A stretch of DNA of 64,000 nt. Source: Rutidosis leptorrhynchoides. Taxonomy: Eukaryota; Streptophyta; Magnoliopsida; Asterales; Asteraceae. A model generated the notes under the pieces. The model made no database searches, was not told the DNA's origin, and saw nothing but the letters and a program-made list of their open reading frames with translations. How positions within the stretch are numbered: position 1 is the first letter of the stretch; every line of letters begins with the position of its first letter. The stretch lies in the NCBI RefSeq assembly GCF_046630445.1, contig NC_092339.1:80251501-80315500 (forward strand), written 5' to 3'. Position numbers and translations under genes: made by a program. Positions 22,105 to 35,094 of the stretch are shown here, piece after piece.

Positions 22105-23736
22105 TTTTACATTATCTCTCATACTCATGATGACCTTGAATTTTCATGGTCATCATGCATTGATTGATCGACTCAACAAATTACAAAGAAATTGCAAAAT
22201 GTTTCTAAGTAACCTTACTATGCAATTACATTGGAGTGAATATACAATAAGAATGACAATGAATTACATGAGTACTTTTTACACTCTTGATATAAGAAAT
22301 TACAGTAAAATGAATAAACTTTCATGGGATGAACAAATGAAAGGAGGTTCATGGTTATAGTCCCATGTGACTTAAGGTATTAAAACATGTCATCAACAGC
22401 AAATCATTGGTTTCAGAATTGCGACACAGTGAAAGTATCAATCTCTAACAAAATCACACCGAGATAAAAGGATCAAGATGAGAAAAATACAGGAATTTTG
22501 TGTGATGGGTAGTTTGATAACAATTGTTGATCTTGGTATTGGACAGTCACACAAGCTAATTAGCTCACTCGTAACGGGTGAAGGTGAAAGTGACGAGCAA
22601 GAAAATTGTTCACACTTGAATATAATTCAAGCGACTTTTTGAGTTATAGGATTTTTGCTCAAGCTATCGATATAACTTTAGATTATATCTTTTAAGCGTT
22701 AAGGCCATGTCCAGGTGACATGTTTATAACTTGGGTAAGGTGGGCGGGGGCGTACGCTATCCTTGTTAGGAAAAATAATGCATCAAGCCCTAAAGTTTTT
22801 GGTCTGACACATGGCCTAGTTTCTGACCATACTATGCAACCACTCGTCTTCGGTTGAACACCCGAATAGAGTCAGGTGACCTACTCATGTAATTTGACAA
22901 TCAAATATTAGTAGGATTTTCTGTTCAATCGTCATAGTACTTTTATTGACTTAGTACTAATATGAAAGTTGTAGCAAATTCTTGTGATAACTTGCATAAT
23001 CTTAGGGTATAGGCTGTTGTGCTCTTCACAATTCTTGTGAGGAAAAATAGTACAGTTGAAGCCCTGCCAATTTGGAGATTTAGTCACATGCTGTGATATG
23101 ACTGGACTTTGGGTACAAGCTACATACTTTGGGGTCAACTTCTCCGGGATCAGACGTTTTGTACAAGTTTCATACTTCAGGGTCAACCTCGTTGGGATTG
23201 GACATTTTGTACAAGTTACGTACTGGGAGGCTTCAAAGCTTTTCTCTTTGATCAAGGTTGATCCTTGAATTTTCATAAAACCTTAATGAATGATGATTCA
23301 ACAATACCGCCATGCGGGTTTTGCATCGCTATGTGTAGAAAAAAACCATAAACAAAATAAAAAATATTATTATATTTATCAATTTAGAACTATAAAAACA
23401 TATTTTTTGATTTTATATTCTCAAAGAAAAAAAATATTTTGAAGACCGGGTTGTCCACTGAATTATAGACAAGCCATTGTGAAATCAAATCATTTTAAAA
23501 AGTGATTTTGAATACCATTTATAGGTATTTTCGATTTGACTTATGTTGTGTAATTCCACCTTGATTTAGTACACGGTGTATCTGTCGAAAATAGTATTCG
23601 TGGAATCAATGGAGAATCAAAATCATCAGTTAATCCATAATCACATATCTTGGCTTTAAATTGAGTACCTCTTCAGAATATTACTTAATTGGTATTGTAG
23701 AAGAAGTGAAACTTGATTAAAAATATGGTTTGGTTG
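22105..23736. other. Intergenic DNA without a recognised gene
   Basis: The interval begins with the right target-site copy of the Mutator-like element. Open frames are short and match nothing I recognise. Apart from the minisatellite at 23,106-23,235 I see no structure. Confidence 0.4.
23106..23235 (+). repeat. About 49-bp minisatellite, 2.5 diverged units
   Basis: Units begin near 23106 (TTTGGGTACAAGCTACATAC), 23157 and 23205. Each contains GTACAAG, CATACTT/CGTACT and a GGGTCAAC block. The translation is repetitive on both strands but resembles no protein. Confidence 0.7.
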
Positions 23737-24557
23737 TGTGACGCCCCGTACAAAACCATCGGGTACGGATCATCAACAACATGTCCATTATACGGTATAA
23801 TACTATATGATGTTTAAAAACAAGTTTTGCATTCGTGAAAAGGTAACGTCTTTACCAACGTCAAATGTTTTACAAAAGATGACGTCTTTACCAACGTAAA
23901 ATGTTTTACAAGGATAACGTGTTTCTACGAATAGAAAGCCTTAACATAAGTACGTGACACAAAGGTCATTACAAAACCATAGTTCGAAAATAACATAAGT
24001 TGTGAATGCAAGGTAAAAGTTCCATGATTGAGACATCTCTAAACAATGCAGCGGAAGTCTAACACAACGAGTCTGTAACAGCAAGTCTATAGCACCAAGA
24101 CTATAACAGCAAGTCTAACAGCGGAAGCAACAACGTCTAAGCACCTGAGAAATACATGCTTTAAAATGTCAACACGAATGTTGGTGAGCTATAGTTTGTT
24201 TGTAAACAACAATGTAATGTAGACCAAGAGATTTCGTATTCAAACAGTATCTCAAATCCGTATGATAAAGTATATGCTTATCCGTGGGCACTCAGTAACT
24301 AACTTAACAAGTAATGTATCACCCCCTAAAAGTGCACTTGGCGTGTGCGTATGTTTACGAAGTATTAAACACCCGTTGAATGCAAGCGCAACTAGCCGGA
24401 GTGGGGATGTCAAACCCTATGGATCCATATCTAAGATTCGCGTCTACCGGTTCATAAACCAATAGTTAAACGTTACCGACCTTAGGGGAATCTTTGTGCC
24501 GTTATGTCACCCACACATATATAAAGTTTAATTACTCGTGTCTAGTATGTAAAACAT
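23737..24557 (-). repeat. Tekay-B left LTR, first segment
   Basis: This 821-bp piece matches 62,287-63,105 of the second LTR closely. It stops in the word aacat, where the Athila element enters; the match resumes at 54,735. Confidence 0.92.
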
Positions 24558-24942
24558 TGATAATACTAAAAACGAACATATATTTCATAGCATTATCCTT
24601 CAAGAAAGACAAGCTTTTAGTTGCAATTGTTCTATTTACAAGTGATATTCGTTTAAATAATAAAAGGTGAAGACAAAAGACAGATTCGACGATTTGAAGA
24701 CGCAAACGACCAAAAAGCTAAAAAGTACAAAGTACAATCCAACTGGTTCAAATTATTGATGAGAAACGTCTAAAAATTACAAGAGTACAAGCCGCAAAAT
24801 GCAAAGTACAAGATATTAAATAGTACGCAAGGACGTTCAAAAATCCAGAACCGGGACCTGAGCCAACTATCAACGCGCAACGCAACGGACCTAAAATTAC
24901 AAGTCAACTATGCATATAAATATAATATAATATATATATAAT

Positions 24943-24943
<1 letters not shown>

Positions 24944-25022
<79 letters not shown>
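24944..25022 (+). repeat. (TA)n microsatellite in the Athila 5' LTR
   Basis: A long uninterrupted TA run. A second lies at about 25204-25296 and a third at about 26344-26408. They produce spurious frames of alternating Ile and Tyr. Confidence 0.95.
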
Positions 25023-25025
<3 letters not shown>

Positions 25026-25072
25026 AACCGTCGGCAAGAAGCAAACAAAAGTACCTGACCAGTGAAAGGCGG

Positions 25073-25120
25073 CCATGCGACCGCATGGCAAGGAAGCACA
25101 AACTCCATACGGTCGTATGG
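25073..25120 (+). promoter_or_regulatory. Paired near-palindromes before the Athila LTR TATA-like box
   Basis: CCATGCGACCGCATGG (25073-25088) and CCATACGGTCGTATGG (25105-25120) are 16-bp near-palindromes 16 bp apart. They end 22 bp before TTTAAATAC (25143-25151). The same layout is in the 3' LTR (53210-53225 and 53242-53257). Confidence 0.6.
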
Positions 25121-25201
25121 AGTACTGTAGCAGCCGAGGTTCTTTAAATACAACGAATTCTGGCAGAATTTTTACACATCTTTTTCTAATCTCTCTCTCA
25201 C

Positions 25202-25299
<98 letters not shown>

Positions 25300-26349
25300 A
25301 TAATTTTAATTTTAATTTAAGATTAATAATAATAAGGTTATGTTAGCGAATATTGTAATTGTGTAATTCAAAATTATGTCCGTGTAACGCTACGCTATTA
25401 TTAATCATTGTAAGTTATGTTCAACCTTTTTAAATTAATGTCTCGTAGCTAAGTTATTATTATGCTTATTTAAATCGAAGTAATCGTGATGTTGGGCTAA
25501 ATATTAAAGACGGGGTAATTAGGCTTTGTACCATAATTAGGGTTTGGACAAAAGAACGACACTTGTGGAAATTAGACTATGGGCTATTAATGGGCTTTAT
25601 ATTAACTAAACGATACCTCGTTAATTTAATATAAAGGTTACAATTTGACGTATCTATATATAACCACATACGCTTAATCGGGTAGGGTGGGCGGGATATC
25701 TATAAATACGAATTATCGTTCATTTTACCGGACACGGGAATGGATTAATAGTCAATGGACTCGTTGAAACAAGGGTGGATTACATTCAAGGTTAATTGGT
25801 GTAATTGTTAACAAAGTATTAAAACCTTGGACTACACGCAGTCGATAACCTGGTGTATTCATTAAACAAAGTATTAAGACCTTGTTACAGTTCGAATCCC
25901 CAATTAGTTGGAATATTTGACTTCGGATATAAGGACAATTTGACGAGGACACTCGCACTTTATATTTATGACTGATGGACTGTTATGGACAAAACCCAGA
26001 TGGACATATCGAATAATCTAGGACAAAGGACAATTAACCCATGGTAATAAATTAAAATCAACACGTCAAACATCATGATTACGGAAGTTTAAATAAGCAT
26101 AATTCCTTTATTTTATATCTTATCGCATTTTTAATTATCGTACTTTTAATTATCGCAATTTTATTTATCGTCATTTTATTTATCGCACTTTAAATAATTG
26201 CAATTTTATTATCGTCATTTACTTTACGCTTTAAATTAAGTCATTTATATATATAATATTTTACATTAGGTTTTAACTGCGACTTAAGACATAAAATCGA
26301 CAAACCGGTCATTAAACGGTAAAAACTCCCTTTTATAATAATAATATTA

Positions 26350-26413
<64 letters not shown>

Positions 26414-26652
26414 AATATAGTTTTAAAAATATAGCGTTAAACTTGGCTAGCTCCCTGTGGAACGAACCGGACTTACTAAAAACTACACTACTGTACGATT
26501 AGGTACACTGCCTATAAGTGTTGTAGCAAGGTTTAGGTATGTCCACTCTATAAATAAATAAATAACTTGTATAAAATTGTATCGTATTTAATAGTATTTC
26601 GTAACAAAAATATAACTATTTCGTACCCCTCTGCTTTAACATCAAGTATTTT

Positions 26653-26670
26653 TGGCATCGCTGCTGGGGA
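26653..26670 (+). other. Athila primer binding site, degenerate tRNA-Asp match
   Basis: TGGCATCGCTGCTGGGGA follows the LTR end by 8 nt. It differs at four positions from the complement of the plant tRNA-Asp 3' end, the usual Athila primer. Confidence 0.75.
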
Positions 26671-27804
26671 CTTCAACAACGTCGAAAGCGAAACGCTATA
26701 AAAAAATTAGTTTTTAAGATATTTTTGTAAAATATAATATTTCTTATTTTGTAAAAATATTTTATTAAATATACAAAATATAAAAAAAGTAAAAAAAATA
26801 AATGGGCCTAATACTGTAGCAGCCCATCAGCTGGCCTGGATCTACACCCCATGCGATCGCATGGCCCAGGAGCATAAAACTCATGCGACCGCATGAGGGC
26901 TTCTGACGCATCTGAACCTGGTACTACACATCATTAATTACGGAGTATTATTAATTATTATTATTAATTAACCCTAATTAGGGTTTAATTAATTAATTAG
27001 TTTTTATTAATTAGTTTTTGTTTTATTAATTAATTTGTATTTTAAGTTTTAATTAGTTTTAAACTTAATACTTTTATAAGATAATAATATAAAAATAATA
27101 TTTTTATAAAATTAGTAATTTTATCATTTTTAGTTTCTCTTTATAAATCATATATTTTTATAGTTTAATTCGTAATTTGTATATTTTTCGTTCGTAATTA
27201 GTTTTAAGTGTAGTATTTTGCCGTAGTTATTTTTATTTCTAAATTTTTAGGCTTTGCCGTAAAATCCCTTAAGTACTTTTTCTTTAGACTAAGATTTAAG
27301 TGCTTTAGAATTTTGCGACGCCGTTTTAAGATTTTAGTACTTATTAAGTTATCGCCGTTTTGGATATAGAATTCCTTTTAAGCTTTAATACCTTTAGATG
27401 TATGTTTTAATTTTTAGTTTTTAAACTTTTAAGTTTCGACGCTGCATTTTATTATTTTTCGACGCTTAATTTTTCGACCTTTTATTTTTTGACGTTTTTC
27501 GACGCGCTCTTTTTCTTTCTTATTTCTCGACGATCTAGTTTTTAGGACATAGAATTTTCTATTTCTTCTCTAAAATTTCAAAACGAAAAATTATTTTAAG
27601 CAGTTAAATTGATAGGCATCAAAAATTTTCTGATTCGTAGTAATAGTTGGATTTGTTAGTGGCGAGTTGTGGGCTTCTGATTTAAAGGGTCCTGGCTACC
27701 TGCTGCATCTATTGGCTATTCGAAACGTGGGCAAAATCAGAAAAGTCTATTAATTTGATAACTTATATAATTTTTATTTTTATAACTAATAGGAAATTCA
27801 GTGA
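26671..27804 (+). other. Athila leader before gag
   Basis: This non-coding leader of about 1.1 kb contains a second palindrome pair (26849-26864, a perfect CCATGCGATCGCATGG, and 26881-26896). A stretch at 27,300-27,540 has about six TTTTCGACG-like words. Confidence 0.6.
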
Positions 27805-30800
27805 ATGCACCGAGCAAAACGTTCACCACCTTTCATACGTTCACCACCTGTAACCAGATCAAGACATCTAGCCAATATTTTCGCCGTTGATTTTTCTTTA
27901 GAATCGTCATCTAGTCGATCAAGTACTCCAATTCAAATTTCCAATAATCCATTTTTTGAACCCGACCTCACAATTGAGAATCCGGAAGATATTCAGGGAC
28001 AATTCAGAGATCCTGAACCACTAATCATTCCTCCTGAACCACAAATTACTCATCCAGAGATTGTCGAGGAAGAAATCATTAAGTCAGAATCCTCTAGTGA
28101 TTCGGATTCAACAAATTCAATCATGGAAAATCTGGAACCTCTAAGTATGGAAGACCGAATGAGAGCTAAACGCACTGGCCAAGGTCACGCAATTACTCAA
28201 CCAGACATTAATGCGCCAGATTATAAAATCAAAGGACAAATCCTACACATGGTAACTAATCAATGCCAATTTAGTGGTGCGCCGAAGGAAGATCCAAACG
28301 AACATCTTCGAACATTTAATAGGATATGTACTCTATTCAAAATCAGAGAAGTAGAGGATGAACAGATCTATCTCATGTTATTACCCTGGACTTTAAAGGG
28401 AGAAGCCAAAGATTGGTTAGAATCGTTACCTGAAGGGGCGATTGATACATGGGATGTCTTAGTTGAAAAATTTCTTAAACAATTATTTCCGGCATCTAAA
28501 GCTGTATGACTTCAAGGAGAAATTGTTACATTCACGCAAAAGCCAAATGAAACTCTATATGAGGCGTGCACAAGATTTGGAAAGTTGTTAAGAGGATGTC
28601 CGCAACATGGTTTAGACACTTATCAAATAGTACAAATATTCTACCAAGGATGCGACATCACTACAAGAAAAGACATCGATATAGTAGCTGGTGGTTCCAT
28701 TATGAAGAAAACCGCAACTGAAGCTTACAAAATTATTGATAACACTGCTTCCCACTCACATGAGTGGCACCAAGAAAAAGACATCGTTAGATCATCTAAA
28801 GCAGTTAGAGCCGATTCTAGCCATGACTTTGATTTTATGTCCGCAAAGATAGATGCTTTTGAAAGACGAATGGAAAAGATGACTAAAGATATTCACGCAA
28901 TACGAATTAGTTGTGAGCAGACATTTGACAAAATATTGTCTCAATATTGAACAAACAATGGAACAAAGAGAGAATGTTTCATACATGAACCAAAGGCCTG
29001 GAAATAATTATCAGAATAATTATCAACCGCCAAGACCAATCTACAATCAAAATCAGAATTATAACCGAAATGTTCCATATAACAATCAACAAGGTCCTGG
29101 CAATCAACAAGTATCTAATAATACTTACAACCAGCAAAGACCTATTTTTTAAAATAAACCACCACAAACCGATGATAAAAGGCCAAATTTAGAAGACATG
29201 ATGTCGAAGCTAGTTGAATCTGAAACTCAATTTTTCACATCTCAGAAACAAACCAATGAACAAAATGCTCAAGCATTTAGAAATCAACAAGCCTCTATTC
29301 AAAATCTGGAACAAGAAGTAAGCAACCTAGCAAGGTTAATAGGTGAAAGAAAATCGGGAAGTCTACCTAGTGATACAAATGCTAACCCCCGAAATGAAAC
29401 AGCTAAAGCCATTACCACAAGAAGTGGTATTACACTTAAACCACCTGAAACACCTGTAATTTCTGATGACTCTATTCCTACACAAGAACCACAATCTGAG
29501 CAAGAAAAGGAAACAGAACCGATAGTTGAAAAGGTTAATGAAGATAACACAGTTAAGGCAAAGCCTTATGTTAAACCATATCAACCACCACTTCCTTACC
29601 CGAGTAAAATGAGAAAAGAAAGACTTGAAGCCGAGCAATCCAAATTCTTGGATATGTTTAAACAAATAAATATCAATCTTCCTTTCATTGATGTGATTTC
29701 AGGAATGCCTAGATATGCTAAATTCTTGAAAGATCTAATCACAAATAGAAAGAAAATGGAAGAACTCTCGGCTGTTACAATGAATGCTAATTGTTCTGCA
29801 GTGTTGTTGAATAAGATACCAGAAAAACTCTCAGATCCAGGAAGTTTCACAATTCCATGTTTTCTGGGTAGTGTTAGTTCAATAGAAGCATTGGCAGACT
29901 TAGGTGCTAGTATAAATTTAATGCCATATTCACTATACGTTAAACTAGACCTTGGAGAATTGAAACCAACAAGAATAAGCAGACAACTAGCCGATCGATC
30001 AGTTAAATATTCTAGAGGGATAATGGAAAACATGCTAGTTAAAGTTGGTACTTTAGTATTTTTAGTAGATTTTGTTATTCTGGACATGGAAGAAGATTCT
30101 CGAGTTCCTCTCATATTAGGAAGACCATTCTTAAACACGGCTAAAGCAATAATAGACGTGTTCGGTAAGAAACTGACCTTAAGTATAGAGGACGAGAGTA
30201 TTACCTTTTCTGTAGATAGAGCCATGCAACAACCGCAATCTGCAGATGATACATGTTATTACATTCAAACTATAGATTCACATGTAGAATTGTTAGAAGA
30301 ATTTCCAGAATTACAAGGAACAGGAGAATGTTCTTTAGGAGAAGGAATTGAACCAATTGAGGAAGCTGAAATGTTACCCGCACTCATGGCTAATGAATAT
30401 GAACCAACAACAAAAGAACTTCAAATGCTAAAAGAGAAAGACGGATATCGATATAAATCATCGATAGAAGAACCACCGATATTAGAATTAAAGCCACTTC
30501 CAAACCATTTAGAATATGCTTATTTACAAGGTGAATCTGAATTACCTGTAATAATATCATCTTCTCTTACGGAAAATGAAAAATCTCAACTCATTTCTGT
30601 GCTAAAAGCTCATAAACCAGCTATTGCATGGAAGATTCTTGACATTAAAGGAATAAGTTCTTCGTATTGCACACGTAAAATCCTTATGGAAGAAGGTCAT
30701 AAAACGTATGTGCAACGCCAACGAAGACTAAATCCTAATATGCAAGATGTTGTTAAAAAGAAATTATTAAACTGCTCGATGCAGGTTTAATTTATCCAAT

Positions 30801-33390
30801 CTCTGATAGTCCATGGGTAAGCCCAGTTCAATGTGTACCTAAGAAGGGTGGCATGACTATCATCACAAATGAAAAAATGAGCTTATTCCTACTAGGACTG
30901 TAACAGGATGGCGTGTTTGTATTGATTATAGAAAATTAAATGACGCCACCAGAAAAGATCACTTTCCCCTACCTTTCATTGATCAAATGTTGGAAAGGTT
31001 GGCCGGGAACAGTTACTAATGTTTTCTTGATGGTTTTTTCGGATATTTTCAAATTTCAATAGCACCCGAGGACCAAGAGAAAACCACATTCACGTGCCCT
31101 TATGGTACTTTTGCTTACAAACGCATGCCATTTGGACTTTGCAACGCCCCTGCAACCATTCAAAGGTGCATGATGGCGATTTTCCACGACATGATAGAAG
31201 AATGCATGGAACTTTTCATGGATGACTTTTCAGTCTTCGGTGATACATTTGAATCATGTCTAGTTAATCTTGAACGAATGCTTATTAGATGCGAACAATC
31301 AAATCTAGTTCTTAATTGGGAGAAATGTCATTTCATGGTTAGAGAAAGCATCGTTCTTGGACATAAAATTTCAAAGGAAGGAATTGAAGTGGATAGAGCT
31401 AAAGTAGATGTAATTGCTAAACTTCCACATCCCACCAATGTTAGAGGAGTTAAGAGTTTTCTAGGGCATTCCGGTTTTTAGCGACGTTTCATAAAAGATT
31501 TTTCTACAATTGCCACTCCTATGAATAAACTCCTAGAAAAGGATGTTCCATTCATCTTTTCGGATGAATGCATCAAATCTTTTAATATTCTTAAAGAAAA
31601 ACTCACTAATGCGCCGATCATGATAACTCCAAATTGGAATCTACCATTTGAACTCATGTGCGATGCAAGTGATTTTGCAATGGGAGCCGTTTTAGGACAA
31701 AGGATTGAAAAACGATTTCAACCTATTTATTACGCTAGTAAGACGTTACAAGGAGCATAAACGAATTACATAACTACTGAAAAAGAACTCCTTGCTATTG
31801 TCTTTTCTTTTGACAAATTTCGTTCATATCTCGTTCTAGCTAAAACGGTGGTCTATACTGATCATTCTACTCTTAGATATCTGTTTTCAAAACAAGATGC
31901 CAAACCACGATTAATCCGTTGGATATTACTCTTACAAGAGTTCGATATTGAAATCCGAGACAAAAAGGGAGCAGAAAATCTCGCCGCTGATCATCTTTCT
32001 CGTCTTGAAAATCCCGAATTAGAAGTTCTAAATGAATCGGCCATACAAGAAAACTTTTCTGATGAATATCTATTGAAGATAGATTATAATGAAATTCCAT
32101 GGTTTGCAGACTATGCAAACTACTTAGTTTGTGGATTCCTTGAAAAAGGGTTGTCGTACCAAAAACGAAAGAAATTCTTTAGTGATATAAAACACTATTT
32201 TTGGAAAGATCCATATTTGTTTAAAAGTTGTCCGGATGGAATAATCTGCCGATGTGTATTCGGGGATGAAGCTAGTCAAATCTTAAACCACTGTCACACA
32301 GGACCAACAGGAGGGCATTATGGGCCTCAACTTACAGCAAGAAAAGTCTACGATACTGGATTCTATTGGCCTACAATTTTCAAAGACGCACACCTTCTTT
32401 GTAAATCCTGTGATGCTTGTCAAAGGGCCGAAAAAATAAGTCAACGTGATGAAATGCCACAAAACTTCATTCAAGTATGTGAAGTATTTGACATTTGGGG
32501 TATTGACTTTATGGGTCCATTTCCAAAATCTCATAATAATCTCTACATTCTCGTTGCCATTGATTATGGATCTAAATGGGTGGAAGCACAAGCTCTCCCA
32601 ACTAACGATGCACGAGTTGTAGTCAACTTCTTAAAACGTCTTTTTGCAAAGTTCGGAACACCGAGAGCTTTACTAAGTGATCGGGGTACTCATTTTTGTA
32701 ACAATCAACTTGAGAAAGTTCTCAAAAGATATGGAGTAACTCATAAAATCTCAACCGCTTATCATCCACAAACAAGTGGACAAGTTGAAAATACCAACCG
32801 AGCATTAAAACGTATTCTAGAGAAAACCGTAGGATCAAATCCGAAGGAATGGTCCATGAAATTGGAGGATGCACTCTGGGCTTTTAGAACAGCCTACAAA
32901 ATTCCAATTGGAACCATATCTTTTAAACTTGTTTAGGAAAAAGCATGTCATTTTCCAGTAGAAATTGAGCACAAAGCATTTTGGGCTTTGAAGACATGTA
33001 ATCTTGATTTGCATGAAGCCGGACATCTACGGTTAAGTCAACTAAACGAATTAGAAGAATTAAGACATGAAGCATACGAAAATTCGTTAATTTATAAAGC
33101 AAGAACGAAGAAATGGCATGATAAAAGAATCAGAAGTTCAAAAGAATTTAAAGAAGGAGACATAGTTCTTCTTTTCAATTCACGATTCAAGCTATTTCCT
33201 GAAAAAATTGAAATCTAGATGGTCTGGACCATTCATAGTCAAAAGAGTTTTCCCATACGGAACAATAGAGTTAATAAATTCAAATGGGATTGAATTTAAA
33301 GTTAATGGTCACAGAGTTAAACATTACATACATGGTCCAATGGAAGTTGGCAATGAAGTTAATCATAATTTCAACACCACAGCTAACTAA
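27805..33390 (+). pseudogene. Athila gag-pol pseudogene
   Basis: Gag covers 27805-29150, with the Athila-type pattern APKEDPNEHLRTF and GEAKDWLESLP. Protease has the lineage-typical ALADLGAS motif, with Asp at about 29897. RT has MPFGLCNAPATIQ and catalytic FMDD at 31215-31226. RNase H shows MCDASD and [11 protein letters not shown]. Integrase carries an HHCC finger (GGHYG to CDACQR), then GIDFMG, LSDRG and [10 protein letters not shown]. In-frame stops lie at about 28507, 29150, 31017, 31479, 31758 and 32934. Frame changes occur near 28930, 30757, 30875 and 33200. The product would have been the polyprotein for capsid, maturation, reverse transcription and integration. This copy cannot make it. 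Confidence 0.93.
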
Positions 33391-33400
33391 GTGTGGGAAG
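33389..33400 (+). other. Polypurine-like AAGTGTGGGAAG right after the pol stop
   Basis: This matches the sequence just before the 3' LTR (AAGTGTGGGAA at 52622). Related copies lie at 51003 and 51361. Confidence 0.5.
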
Positions 33401-33561
33401 ATTCGAATCTTTTAAGGGTAATATGTATTTCTATTAGAGTTAGATATTCTGTTTTCGTGTAGTTTCCGAAAATGGAATTCGAATGGTCTTTCCCTAGCAG
33501 ACCCTAAAGAACTAGTCTTCTCCCTCCATTCTGAATTTTTATTTCTTTTAGGATTTACGAG

Positions 33562-33978
33562 ATGAAGAATTCCTTTGATCTGAACCATGGTCTACTACTA
33601 CACGCTATGATTACTAAACGTAATAATAACATCTTCCCGAGTGAACTGGTATCATTCATAAGAGGAAAAATGGACGAAGTAAGGAAAGAACTCAGGAAAG
33701 ATCATCATAAGATACATTTTGGTAAAGGAAAATCAAAATCCGCAACAAAAAGAAGAGCACGACACCTTGAAAGATGTCATAAATGCGGAAAATGGTCACA
33801 CGAAGGTAAATGTTCGAATAATTAAACATATTCAAATACCGAATTTGTTACTCTATGCAGAGAAGGACCATTCATATGTTTAGAAGAAAAGTTATTGAAG
33901 AATCGAGGTTACGCTTATGTAGCTATGGAAAACCAAATCACACGACTCTCATATGAGTCGGTTAAAGCAGGTCTCTGA
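33562..33978 (+). pseudogene. Small zinc-knuckle ORF downstream of pol
   Basis: An ATG-started frame of 87 codons ends at TAA 33823-33825. The same frame stays open for another 50 codons to TGA 33976. It is rich in Lys and Arg and contains CHKCGKWSHEGKC, a CX2CX4HX3C zinc-knuckle pattern. The part beyond the stop reads like protein (FVTLCREGPFICLEEKLL). It lies about 170 bp after pol and ends 16 bp before a consensus splice donor. A nucleic-acid-binding accessory protein is a reasonable guess; I do not recognise a named family. Whether the TAA is ancestral or a mutation is unknown. Confidence 0.6.
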
Positions 33979-33991
33979 GAATTCTTTCTCA

Positions 33992-34000
33992 CAGGTAAGT
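33992..34000 (+). promoter_or_regulatory. Consensus 5' splice donor
   Basis: CAG|GTAAGT (cut after 33994) is a perfect plant donor consensus just after the zinc-knuckle ORF. A possible acceptor is TTTACACAG at about 34919 or TTTTGCAG at 35761. Confidence 0.45.
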
Positions 34001-35094
34001 ATGTACAGTTTTTATTTGTTTTTATTGCTTTTAACCTTTTAATAATAAACACTGAATCGTTCGCTATAAAGTATTAAATTGATATTCAATAAAATTAGGT
34101 ATGCGAAACCGAAATTATTGATATCATACAAAAAGTTATTACATCACTGCAAAATTTACCGTTTATTCTTAAGGTATCAATATCTTTAATCAATCAATCC
34201 AAAATATTTCAGAAATTCGCCAGGAGTAAAACTAGGTAATATAGCCAAAATTATTTTACCCAAAAGAGGGGCGTATATTTTTGAAAATATTTGATTGATT
34301 AAAGTGGGATAAAAGACCAAAACGATTTTTAATTTTAATTTTTACCTTGTTTTTAAAATTAATATTTAAATATTAAATTATTAATTAAATTTTTAAAATC
34401 AATATATTTAAGTTTTTAAATATTTTAAAAATTAATATTTTTAATATAAGTTTGTAAAATTAATGTATAAAAATATTAATGATATTTATATGAATTTTTA
34501 ATTTTATGCATTTTAAATTTAAGTTTGGTGTGAATTTAAAAACAAAAATTTACTTTATTTCATTAAGTTAAAAATTTGATATTTAAAAACTCGTCGTGAG
34601 TTAAAGACTAGGTCGTTGAACCGAAATTGCTTTACCCGAGGGCGGGACGAGAAATTTTGTTATCTTTATTTTTAATCTTATTGAATTAAAGTATGCCAAA
34701 AACATTAAAAAACTCAAAAATCTTTGCTTTTAAAACGACGCTTAAAAAGTGATAAATTTTAAAATTTTGTCGAGAGACGGACTAGGACAACGATCCGAAA
34801 CGCCCTCATTCTTAAAAGAAACAAAAATTTAAAATTTATTAATTTATGTTTTATTAGTTAAAGGTTTTTATAAAAAAAAATTATATCAGACCCCATGCAA
34901 TCGCATGGGGTTTACACAGAATATTCATGCGGTCGCATGGGACCAAAAATCTGGGCAGGAACAAAAGTCAGTCGACCTGTTCTGCTTCTTCACAAACACA
35001 CACACATACATACGGAAACACTCCAAAACACCCTCAATTTTCCCCAATTTTTCACCAAAATTCACCAATTTTCTTGCTATAATCCGCTTTAATC
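34001..35094 (+). other. Non-coding interval before the env-position gene
   Basis: This is AT-rich DNA with no coding frame. A palindrome pair (34891-34910 CCCCATGCAATCGCATGGGG, and 34926-34940) lies about 155-200 bp before the putative exon 1 start. TATAAAAAAAA is at 34870. It could hold an internal promoter or intron sequence. Confidence 0.45.

Larger units (their letters stand above)
24558..26644 (+). repeat. Athila 5' LTR (2,087 bp)
   Basis: It is bounded by TG and CA, with a counterpart at 52,637-54,729. It contains three long (TA)n tracts, a pair of near-palindromes at 25073-25120 and a TATA-like TTTAAATAC at 25143. Internal words such as AATTATCG recur near 26,130-26,220. Differences from the other LTR are scattered and clearly more frequent than between the Tekay-A LTRs, so this insertion is older than Tekay-A. 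Confidence 0.92.

Noticed and set aside
22127-22360. 77-codon frame as a host gene
   Set aside because: It has no recognisable similarity or regulatory context, and its composition is typical of random AT-rich DNA.
24904-25320. Frames of alternating Ile and Tyr, here and at 52,976-53,290
   Set aside because: They are translations of (TA)n microsatellites on either strand and encode no protein.
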